Source: Nitrospirota bacterium
Lineage (GTDB): Bacteria; Nitrospirota; UBA9217
Direction of reading: 5' to 3'
Assembly (NCBI GenBank): GCA_021814615.1
Contig: JAKAHZ010000015.1
Span: 1 to 33,285 of the forward strand
Length of the DNA stretch: 33,285 nt
The notes under the pieces were generated by a model. That model had not been told where the DNA came from and ran no database searches. It saw nothing but the letters and a program-made list of their open reading frames with translations. The first letter of the stretch is position 1. Each line of letters begins with the position of its first letter. Positions 7,149 through 14,794 of the stretch are shown one piece after another. The position numbers were made by a program, and so were the translations under genes.

Positions 7149-10100
7149 TCATGCAAGCAGTTCGTTCAGCACCGCGCGCAGCGCATCGATATCGTAGGGT
7201 TTCTTCAGGACCGCATTGAACCCCTGTTGCAGAAAGTCCGATGAAACCGCGTCATCGGAGTAACCGCTCGACATAACGGCCCGCACCGCCGGGTCGATGG
7301 CCCGCAATCCCCGGACCGCTTCCAGCCCGCCCATGCCGCCGCGGATCGTGAGGTCCAGGATGACCACATCGAAGGGCCGGCCGGCATCCCTGGCTTTGCG
7401 GTAGGCTTCCAGGGCCGCTGCGCCATGCTCCGCGCAAACAGCTTCGTGGCCGAGCTCGCGAACGAGTTCCGACGCCACGTCGCGGACCACGGCTTCATCG
7501 TCCATGATCAGCACCCGGCCCCGTTTTCCAGCCGCCTTTATACCGGCGCTCTGCTCCGCCTCGGCTCGGCTGCGCGACGCGGGAAGGAAAACCTCGAAGG
7601 TCGATCCCCTTCCCGGCTCCGATGCCACCGTGATCACGCCGCCGTGGTTCCTGATGATCGCATAGGATGTGGCCAGGCCGAGTCCGCTTCCCTTCTCCTT
7701 CGTGGTGAAATAGGGATCGAAGATGCGGGGCAGGTATTCCGCCGGGATGCCGGCGCCGCTGTCCTTCACCGAAATCCGGACATGCGTCGTATCGGCCAGG
7801 CCGGCGGGAAGTTCCGGCGATGACGGAGAGACGTTGGACGCCGCGATCGAGATCGTGCCTCCCAGCGGCATGGCCTGGTCCGCGTTCAGGACAATGTTAT
7901 GGATCACCTGGCCGATCTGCCCTTCGTCCGCCTCCACGGGCAAGAGGTCTCGCGCAAGGTCGATCCGGTAGCTGACCTGCGAGCCGCTCAGCGCGAAGCG
8001 CACGCTGTTCTCGATGACCGGTCCGAGGGTCATGAACGTTCTGACGGGCTTGCCCCCCTTGGAAAAGGTCAGGAGCTGGTTGGTCAGGTTCACCGCCTGG
8101 TGCAGGGCCTTTTCAGCCTGCTGCAGCAAGGCGGCGGCACGTTCCCGATCGCCGAGCGCCAGCTTGGCCATGGAAATGTACCCGAATACGCCCTGCAGGA
8201 GATTGTTGAAGTCGTGGGCGATGCCGCCGGCCAGCGTTCCCACGGACTCGAGCTTCTGGATCTTGAGCAGCTCCTGTTCCAGGCGCTTCGTTTCGGTGAT
8301 GTCCCGGAAAGCCACCACCGATCCGGCGACGCCGTTCTCCCCGACAATGGGGCTGCAGACCACGGAAATCGGGAAGACCGTTCCATCCTTCCGCACAAAG
8401 ACTTCGTCATTCGACGCATAACGCGTCCGCCTCAGCGCGGAGCCGTGCATGCGGCAGGCTTCCTGCGGCAACGGCGTTCCGTCGGCCTTGCGGAAATGAA
8501 TGAGCTCATGAGCGCCCCGATCGTTCAGTTCGTCGGCGGTCCAGCCGAGAAGGCGCCCTGCTTCTTCGTTCATGAACGCGATCCTGCCGGTTTCGTCGAG
8601 CACATAAAGCCCTTCGGCGATGCTTGCCGTTATGTTGCGCAGCGTTTCCGCGGACCGCCTGATCTCGTCGAGGTTTATGGCGTTCCTGATCGCGATCGCC
8701 GCCTCGTTGCCGATATTCTCGTAGATCGCCACATCCTCGGGCGTAAACTCCCGCTGGCTGCGCGAATGGCCGATCAGGACGCCGAAGATATCGTCTCCCA
8801 GCATCATGGGCACGCAGAGCGCCGACCGGATGCCCTCCTTGCGCACCACCGCAGGAACGGCGAATCGCGTTTCCTCGTTGAAATCGACGACCGCGTCCGG
8901 CCGCCGGTTCCGCACCACGTAGGTCGACAGCCCCTGGCCCTCGACGAGCGTGAAGGTGCCGACCATGGACCGCGGGAACCCCAGAGTGTCCATGATCGTC
9001 AATCCGTGTTTGTCTTCAGAAAGGGCCATGATGGTCGAGTAATCGAACCGCAGCAGGTCCACTGCCGTCTGCACGGCGGTCCGGTAGAGGCGGGATACGT
9101 CGGTGGTCGCGGTCATCTCGCGCGAGACGGCGAGCAGGCGCTGCAGGTCATGGGAATACTTGCCGATCTTTTCCTCGGCGCGTTTCCGTTCGGTGATGTC
9201 GGTGATCACGCCCACGACGCCGATCACACCGCCCCGCGCATCGAGAAAGCGTTTCGCGGCGAGGTGCCCCCAGAAAGGGGACCCGTCCTTCCGGACGTAG
9301 GGGCGTTCGATTTCCGTCGCCGGTATCTCGCCGTCCAGGAGCGCCGTCAGATTCCTCCTGCTCTTCTCCTGGTCGGCCTGATAGACGTGATCCACGTAGT
9401 TGCTTCCGATGAATTCCTCCATCGAGCGGCCGAACATCTCGGCCATGCGCCTGTTGGCGAGCGTGAAACGGCCGCGCCGGTCAACCAGGCCGATACCGAC
9501 GTTGGAGGTGTCGAAAACCTGCTGGAGAATCGCCTTCTGGCGCTCCAGCTCGGCCTCTGCTTTCTTGCGCTCCGTGATATCCTGGGCGATCGACAGCAGG
9601 CACTGTGCCCCTTTCACCGTGATCAATTCGCCGCTGTACAGGCAGATGACCCTTCCGCCGTCCTTGCCGTGCAGCGTGAATTCCATGCCTGCCACGCGTC
9701 CCTGTGCGCAAAGGGTCTGGTAAACCCGTGAACGGTCTTCCTCCGATACCCAGCCGATCTCCACCGGCGTCTTCCCGATCACGTCTTCGCGTCGGTGCCC
9801 GGAAATTTCGAGGAACTTCTCGTTCACCTCGATGAATCGGCCGGTCTGCACATCGCTCAACGTAACCAGGAGCGGCGCCTTCTCGAAGATGCGGGAGAAC
9901 TTTTCCTCGCTCTCCCGCAGCGCTTCTTCGCTTCGCTTCCGCTCCCCGATGTCTCGAACGATAGCCTGCAGGCAGGGTTTGCCTCCCAGTTCGAGCATGC
10001 TCAGGGTGATTTCGACGTCGAAGGTCGCGCCGTCGGCGCGTGTGGGCTGCCATTGGAACACCTGCGGAATGCCGCTCATCGCCCCGGCTACCTTTTCCCT

Positions 10101-11129
10101 GATAACCTCAGCAGAAAGCCGTCCGTCGGGCTGCCGCTCGCGCGTGAATTCGCCGGGATGGCGGCCGATAAGCTGTTCCCGCGGGAGGCCGTACATCTCC
10201 GCGCCCTTCTGGTTGCAATCCCGGAAGCCCGATTCATCATAAATGAAGATGCCGTCTTTCGCCGACTCAAAGAGCAGCCGGTACTTCGCGTCCCGTTCCC
10301 GGAGCGCCTCCTCCGCCTCCTTGCGCTCCGTGACGTCCTGGGCGGTGCCGTACATGCGGACCGGCGCTCCCTGCGCATCGCGGTCCACGCGCACCTCCTC
10401 GTGGATATGCTTGATCGTTCCCCCGGGCATGACGATCCGGTAATCGGCTCGGCGGGACTCGCGGGTGGCGACCTGGGTCCGGAATATCTCGCGGTCGTCC
10501 GGGTGGAGCCGCGCGTACAGGATCTCCGGCGTGAGCGGGCCGGCTTCCGGAGGCACGCCGAAGATACGGAACAGCTCTTCGGACCACCAGATGCGGTTCT
10601 CCGCGATCTCGTAGCGCCAGGTGCCGATGCGGGCGATCTGCTGGGCGGTCCGCAGCGCCGATTCGCCCTCCTGCAGTTTCCTTTCGCTCTGTTTTCGTTC
10701 GGAGATGTCCCGAAGGATCACGAGCGTCAGCGTTTCGCCGTCCTCCTCGTAGGCGGACGCGTTGACCTCCATGTCGAACTCTGCCCCGTCGTCGCGCAGC
10801 CCCCGCGTCTCGTAGCTCCAGGGCACGGCTTCTCCCCGGCCCCGGCGCCTGATGTACTCGGTGATCTGCTCCCTGCTGCCGGGTGCGATGAGATCAAGAA
10901 TCGGCACGCCCGCGAGATCCGTTCCTTCGGGGAAGCCGAACAGCGCCAGGTAGGCGGGATTCACCAGCACGTGTGTTCCCTCCTTCGATACGCCGATAGC
11001 GTCACGCGAGTTCTCGAAAACCGCCTGGAACCGCGCCTCAAGCTGCTGGTGAGCGGACGAGCGGGGCACCGCGGGACGCCGGGCGCCTGCCGGAGTTTTC
11101 GTGCGTTGCGGCGTTTTTCTGCCCTTCAT
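7149..11129 (-). CDS. Cytoplasmic hybrid kinase: six PAS, one GAF, HisKA-HATPase, receiver
   Basis: The protein has 1326 residues and no membrane segment. Domains in order: PAS at about 30-145, 165-267 (PAS_3 type), 282-397, 410-520 and 533-647; GAF at 660-825; a sixth PAS at 828-947; kinase core 957-1187 with His972 in GGIAHDFNN, N box NADQAMP and G2 GSGLGLATS; receiver 1203-1323 with Asp1259 in ILDLTIRGG and Lys1310 in VLKKPYD. It probably integrates several intracellular cues (redox, light, gas or small molecules), but no cofactor ligand can be assigned from motifs. The start ATG is preceded by GGGAGG at 4 nt. The kinase-receiver half closely matches that of the next gene. It follows the TolB-like lipoprotein gene by 53 bp on the same strand. 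Confidence 0.94.
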   Translation of the reverse strand: MKGRKTPQRTKTPAGARRPAVPRSSAHQQLEARFQAVFENSRDAIGVSKEGTHVLVNPAYLALFGFPEGTDLAGVPILDLIAPGSREQITEYIRRRGRGEAVPWSYETRGLRDDGAEFDMEVNASAYEEDGETLTLVILRDISERKQSERKLQEGESALRTAQQIARIGTWRYEIAENRIWWSEELFRIFGVPPEAGPLTPEILYARLHPDDREIFRTQVATRESRRADYRIVMPGGTIKHIHEEVRVDRDAQGAPVRMYGTAQDVTERKEAEEALRERDAKYRLLFESAKDGIFIYDESGFRDCNQKGAEMYGLPREQLIGRHPGEFTRERQPDGRLSAEVIREKVAGAMSGIPQVFQWQPTRADGATFDVEITLSMLELGGKPCLQAIVRDIGERKRSEEALRESEEKFSRIFEKAPLLVTLSDVQTGRFIEVNEKFLEISGHRREDVIGKTPVEIGWVSEEDRSRVYQTLCAQGRVAGMEFTLHGKDGGRVICLYSGELITVKGAQCLLSIAQDITERKKAEAELERQKAILQQVFDTSNVGIGLVDRRGRFTLANRRMAEMFGRSMEEFIGSNYVDHVYQADQEKSRRNLTALLDGEIPATEIERPYVRKDGSPFWGHLAAKRFLDARGGVIGVVGVITDITERKRAEEKIGKYSHDLQRLLAVSREMTATTDVSRLYRTAVQTAVDLLRFDYSTIMALSEDKHGLTIMDTLGFPRSMVGTFTLVEGQGLSTYVVRNRRPDAVVDFNEETRFAVPAVVRKEGIRSALCVPMMLGDDIFGVLIGHSRSQREFTPEDVAIYENIGNEAAIAIRNAINLDEIRRSAETLRNITASIAEGLYVLDETGRIAFMNEEAGRLLGWTADELNDRGAHELIHFRKADGTPLPQEACRMHGSALRRTRYASNDEVFVRKDGTVFPISVVCSPIVGENGVAGSVVAFRDITETKRLEQELLKIQKLESVGTLAGGIAHDFNNLLQGVFGYISMAKLALGDRERAAALLQQAEKALHQAVNLTNQLLTFSKGGKPVRTFMTLGPVIENSVRFALSGSQVSYRIDLARDLLPVEADEGQIGQVIHNIVLNADQAMPLGGTISIAASNVSPSSPELPAGLADTTHVRISVKDSGAGIPAEYLPRIFDPYFTTKEKGSGLGLATSYAIIRNHGGVITVASEPGRGSTFEVFLPASRSRAEAEQSAGIKAAGKRGRVLIMDDEAVVRDVASELVRELGHEAVCAEHGAAALEAYRKARDAGRPFDVVILDLTIRGGMGGLEAVRGLRAIDPAVRAVMSSGYSDDAVSSDFLQQGFNAVLKKPYDIDALRAVLNELLA

Positions 11130-11182
11130 GCATCCTCCCGGATGTCGTTATGCGGAGAGAACCGGATCGACATGCCGCACCG

Positions 11183-12262
11183 CTACTCCGCCCAGTCGGC
11201 GATGAAGATGTCGGTCTCGTGCGGTTTCTGCGGATCGCGGTTCGAGGCGAAGGCCAGCTTCTTCCCGTCGGGGGAAAACATCGGGAAGCTGTCGAAGACC
11301 TTGTTGAAGGTGATGCGCTCGAGACCGGTCCCGTCGAGATTGACGAGATAGAGTTCGAAATTGTGGCCGTATTGTTTGATGTCCTCGCGCCAGTCATCGA
11401 GATTGCTTGCGAAGATGATCCGTTTGCCGTCGGGGTGCCAGGACGGCGCGAAGTTGGTCGCCCCGTTCCGGAGCAGCAGCCGCTTGTTCGATCCGTCGCT
11501 ATCCATCACCCAGAGGTCCAGCGGGAAGGCAAGGATGTAATTCTTCTCCATGCAGTCCTTCCACTGCTGCTTCTCCGCCTCCGTTTCCGGGTACCAGGCG
11601 CGCCACACGATTTTGGACCCGTCGGGCGAGAACCAGGGTCCGCCGTTATAGCCCATGCGGTCGGTCAGGCGCTTCACGCCGGTGCCGTCGCTGTTCATGA
11701 CATAGACGTCGAAGTTCCCCTCGCGCTGGGACCCGAAGACGATCCGCTTGCCGTCGGAGGAGACGACCGGTTCCGCGTCGTAACCGGGATTGTCGGTGAG
11801 TTTTCGCAGGTCCGATCCGTCGGGATTCGCGCTATAGATGTCGTAAGGGTAAAGCGGCCAGACATAGCGTGCGCCGGGAGGAGATTGCGGTTTGGGAGGA
11901 CAGGCGCCGGGCAGATGGCTCGTGGAGGCGAAGACGATACGTTTGCCGTCGGGAAAGAAGAAGGAACAGGTGTGGGCGCCGTGGTCCGGGCTGACCATGC
12001 GCATATCCGAACCGTCGATGTTCATGGTCCAGATCTTATCGCAAGTGTAGCCGCCGCGGCTGGACTGAAAGATGAGCTTCTTCCCGTCAGCGGAGAAGTA
12101 GGCTTCGCCGTTGTCGCCGTCGAAGGTGAGGCGGGTCGCATTCCTGAGATGCCGTTCTTCGGAGGGCGCACCGGCATGCTTCGATGCAGGCAGTTGATGG
12201 CTGCAGCCGGACAGGATGAAGGCCATCCAGACCATGACGATGATGCGGCGCATTCCGACCAT
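11183..12262 (-). CDS. TolB-like beta-propeller lipoprotein
   Basis: This 359-residue protein has a lipoprotein signal peptide with lipobox LSGC (Cys20), so it is exported and lipid-anchored. The body is a run of about six WD40-like PD40 blades, each ending in forms of FSPDGKKLxFxS and each starting with xxWxMNxDGS (for example about residues 54-105, 140-185, 186-225, 240-290, 300-350). This is the propeller of the TolB C-terminal domain, but the N-terminal domain of true TolB is absent, so a Tol-Pal role should not be assumed. Such proteins usually bind proteins or glycans at the cell surface. It is the first gene behind the promoter at 12294-12322 and precedes two hybrid kinase genes, so it may be a periplasmic accessory for them (inference). 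The start chosen has AGAGGG at 4-5 nt. Confidence 0.88.
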   Translation of the reverse strand: MVGMRRIIVMVWMAFILSGCSHQLPASKHAGAPSEERHLRNATRLTFDGDNGEAYFSADGKKLIFQSSRGGYTCDKIWTMNIDGSDMRMVSPDHGAHTCSFFFPDGKRIVFASTSHLPGACPPKPQSPPGARYVWPLYPYDIYSANPDGSDLRKLTDNPGYDAEPVVSSDGKRIVFGSQREGNFDVYVMNSDGTGVKRLTDRMGYNGGPWFSPDGSKIVWRAWYPETEAEKQQWKDCMEKNYILAFPLDLWVMDSDGSNKRLLLRNGATNFAPSWHPDGKRIIFASNLDDWREDIKQYGHNFELYLVNLDGTGLERITFNKVFDSFPMFSPDGKKLAFASNRDPQKPHETDIFIADWAE

Positions 12263-12293
12263 GGTTCCCTCCTCTTGTTGTCAGGATTGTTCT

Positions 12294-12322
12294 ATTATAG
12301 TCATACCAAAGGCTCATGTAAA
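12294..12322 (-). promoter_or_regulatory. Sigma70 promoter of the lipoprotein-kinase operon
   Basis: On the minus strand, TTTACA (12322-12317) and TATAAT (12299-12294) are 17 nt apart, one base from consensus at -35 and perfect at -10. Transcription would start near 12287, about 25 nt before the lipoprotein ATG. It is the only good promoter seen upstream of the genes down to 3372, which fits one operon. Confidence 0.8.
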
Positions 12323-12419
12323 GGTAATCCGCCTTTCAGAATGGCAAGAGATATAATGAAGAAAAGTAAAACCGATGACGTTACGCCGCACCGGTAGTAT
12401 TCGTGAGGCCGTAATTTCC

Positions 12420-12884
12420 ATGACGAAAACGAGCGCAGGGCTCCTCCTCTATAAAAGGACAAGCAATGAGCTCCGGGTGTTCCTCATCCATCCGGGCGGG
12501 CCTTTCTTTATAAAGAAGGATGACGGCGCGTGGTCCATTCCCAAGGGTCTGCTCGAACCGGGAGAGGATCCCCTTGCAGCTGCGCAGCGCGAGTTCGCGG
12601 AAGAAACAGGCTGCAGGCCGGAAGGCCAGTTTCTTCCCCTCTCCCCGGTGCAGCAGAAAGGCGGCAAGATCGTCCTTGCCTGGGCAGTTGAAGCGGACTG
12701 CGACGCCGACGACATCGTCAGCAATACCTTCGATCTCGAATGGCCGCCGCATTCGGGAAGGATCCAGCAGTTTCCCGAGGCGGACCGCGCTGCGTGGTTC
12801 TCCATCGAGGAAGCGAAGAAGAAGATCATTCCTGCGCAGATCGCTTTTCTGGATGAACTGCAGAGCCTGGTCAGCCCACGTTAG
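12420..12884 (+). CDS. Nudix hydrolase
   Basis: From the ATG at 12420 the protein has 154 residues. It carries the full Nudix box GX5EX7REUXEEXGU: GLLEPGE, seven residues, then REFAEETGC (about residues 43-65), with the Mg-binding glutamates in place. The N-terminus SAGLLLYKR and the segment FIKKDDGAWSIPKGL are typical of the diadenosine-polyphosphate/NTP pyrophosphohydrolase subgroup. It hydrolyses a nucleoside diphosphate linked to another moiety; the exact substrate is not readable. A start 45 nt upstream in the same frame is possible, but those extra residues (TLRRTGSIREAVIS) do not resemble the family, whose N-terminus normally begins just before SAG. A TATAAT at 12352-12357 lacks a matching -35. 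It is divergent from the lipoprotein operon. Confidence 0.92.
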   Translation: MTKTSAGLLLYKRTSNELRVFLIHPGGPFFIKKDDGAWSIPKGLLEPGEDPLAAAQREFAEETGCRPEGQFLPLSPVQQKGGKIVLAWAVEADCDADDIVSNTFDLEWPPHSGRIQQFPEADRAAWFSIEEAKKKIIPAQIAFLDELQSLVSPR

Positions 12885-13408
12885 GGTCGACGGGCCGCGC
12901 GGACATGCAAGCTACTCATAGTGATACAGTACTGAAAATAGCGTTCCGGCAGCGCTTCCAGAGGCGCTCGCGTCTGCCTCTGGTCTATGCTTGTTCCCGC
13001 TGCATCGGGCGCATGTCTTCGCACGGCCTTCGTGCATGAGCCACCCGGCGCTTGGGAAAGGCAGAACCTTCTACTATTATTCTTAAGAAGCGGTCCCCTT
13101 GCGACCATTCCCGGCATGTGAGCAAGTCCGAGGGTTAAACATTTCAGATGTTTGAGGGCGAAGCCCGAGTTTCTGAAATGTACCGAGGACGCCGAGCATG
13201 ACGGATCAGAATGGTCGCGGGGTGCCCTTCTTGGGCGCCACCCTTCTTCGGGCAAACAAGAAGGGTGGCACAGATCTTTAGCTTTGCGGCAGACAGATAA
13301 GCCTGTCGATCTCCGCTTCGCCAAAACAACCACTCGTCGAATGTCTCCTCGGTTATCTTTTTTGGGCGATTGGGAAAAGCAGCGGCTTTTTGATTTTACA
13401 TTTGTTAC

Positions 13409-13439
13409 CCATGCGATTGTCTCCCTGCTTCACGCATGG
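13409..13439. promoter_or_regulatory. Inverted repeat in promoter, possible operator
   Basis: CCATGCG (13409-13415) and CGCATGG (13433-13439) form a perfect 7-bp inverted repeat that spans the -35 box and abuts the -10 box of the promoter at 13417-13445. Its centre-to-centre spacing of 24 bp fits a dimeric repressor site, but no cognate regulator is identified. Confidence 0.4.
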
Positions 13440-13445
13440 TATAAT
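13417..13445 (+). promoter_or_regulatory. Promoter of the small lipoprotein gene
   Basis: TTGTCT (13417-13422) and TATAAT (13440-13445) are 17 nt apart. Transcription would begin near 13452, 45 nt before the ATG at 13497. Confidence 0.7.
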
Positions 13446-13496
13446 CGCCGGCATACTTCGCGCGTGTCCCATTCTTTTTCGGAAAGGACTGACGGA

Positions 13497-13706
13497 ATGA
13501 AACGAACAGCAACAATTCTCTTCCTTATACTGCTCAGCATCAGCGCCGGCTGTTCCGGCAGGACCGCCTATGACAGTCTCCGCTACAACCAGGACCTGCG
13601 GTGCCAGGAGATGCAGGGCAGCGACCGGAACGATTGCATGCAACGGAACCAGATGAGTTACGACGAGTACCAGCGGCAGCTGAAGGAGCGGGACCAGAAG
13701 AAGTAG
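13497..13706 (+). CDS. Small lipoprotein of unknown function (69 aa)
   Basis: The protein begins MKRTATILFLILLSISAGC: positive N-terminus, hydrophobic core and a lipobox-like SAGC, so Cys19 should be lipidated after export. The mature part (about 50 residues) is polar, with two further cysteines, in DLRCQEM and NDCMQR, that could form a disulfide, and a charged C-terminus (YDEYQRQLKERDQKK). The reading frame stays open for 345 nt upstream into the repeat locus, but the promoter at 13417-13445, an AAAGGA site 9 nt before the ATG and the signal peptide fix the start at 13497. Small lipoproteins of this kind occur widely in Proteobacteria without known function. It is transcribed alone or read into the ABC exporter genes. 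Confidence 0.82.
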   Translation: MKRTATILFLILLSISAGCSGRTAYDSLRYNQDLRCQEMQGSDRNDCMQRNQMSYDEYQRQLKERDQKK

Positions 13707-13867
13707 CTGGCGTAGCATCGCTCACCCGCCCTGCTCTGCGTCCCTGCGTCTCCGCGGGACAACGATTTTATCTTCTTTAATTCACTCAGCATCCGTTCCC
13801 CTTCCCCTGCCCCCCGCGACCATTTCTTGCAGTTCTTTTCTTCCCTTTTGGCTATACTTGAAAAAGC

Positions 13868-14608
<741 letters not shown>

Positions 14609-14660
14609 GCTTCGCAAAACTGGTGACACAGGATCAGAAATATAAAAGAGAAACTATTTT

Positions 14661-14760
14661 ACCGCAAAGGTCGCAGAGGAATTCAGAGGACAGCAATGCT
14701 TACATGAAGTCCCGATGTTACGGTTCAGTTTTCTCCGCGTCCTCCGCGTCCTCTGCGGTG
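14661..14760. repeat. Imperfect inverted repeat of the dispersed CGCAGAG type
   Basis: ACCGCAAAGGTCGCAGAGGA (14661-14680) is an imperfect inverted copy of the segment ending CCTCTGCGGTG at 14760; read in reverse complement the right arm is ACCGCAGAGGACGCGGAGGA. It fills most of the gap between the ATPase and permease genes. Related half-units lie at about 13730-13761 and about 23272-23300. Confidence 0.7.
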
Positions 14761-14794
14761 AATCCGTTGATGTGATTCTGCACTACTACATCTT

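Larger units (their letters stand above)
12885..13496. repeat. Mosaic repeat locus 1 (modules B-A-C), no gene
   Basis: This 612-bp gap holds no convincing gene. It is built of three repeat modules also found at 27420-28112. Module B (about 12897-13067) runs from GCGCGGACATG to GCGCTTGGGAAAGG and contains the hairpins CCAGAGGC/GCCTCTGG and GCACG/CGTGC. Module A (about 13068-13275) has outer arms GCGACCATTC (13101-13110) and GAATGGTCGC (13209-13218), inner arms CATTTCAGA (13140-13148) and TCTGAAATG (13172-13180), and a perfect 12-bp hairpin at 13237-13269. Module C (about 13311-13370) runs from CCGCTTCGC to TTTTTTGGGCG. The promoter of the next gene follows C. Reading frames through these modules have no family features and are treated as non-coding. 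Confidence 0.85.

Noticed and set aside
4196-7219. A 1007-codon plus-strand open frame opposite the 1068-aa kinase
   Set aside because: It mirrors the codon positions of a clear kinase gene, shows no domain and is rich in His, Arg and Pro as expected for antisense frames of GC-rich genes.
13237-13269. An intrinsic terminator at the 12-bp hairpin of module A
   Set aside because: The stem is perfect, but no T-run follows on either strand; it is better explained as part of the repeat, present again at 27712-27744.
12881-13333. A 150-codon minus-strand frame across repeat locus 1, with related frames at 27386-27901 and 27888-28211
   Set aside because: Shared peptides such as LCHPSCLPEEGWRPRRAPRDH come from the repeat modules themselves; starts and lengths differ, and no domain is present.
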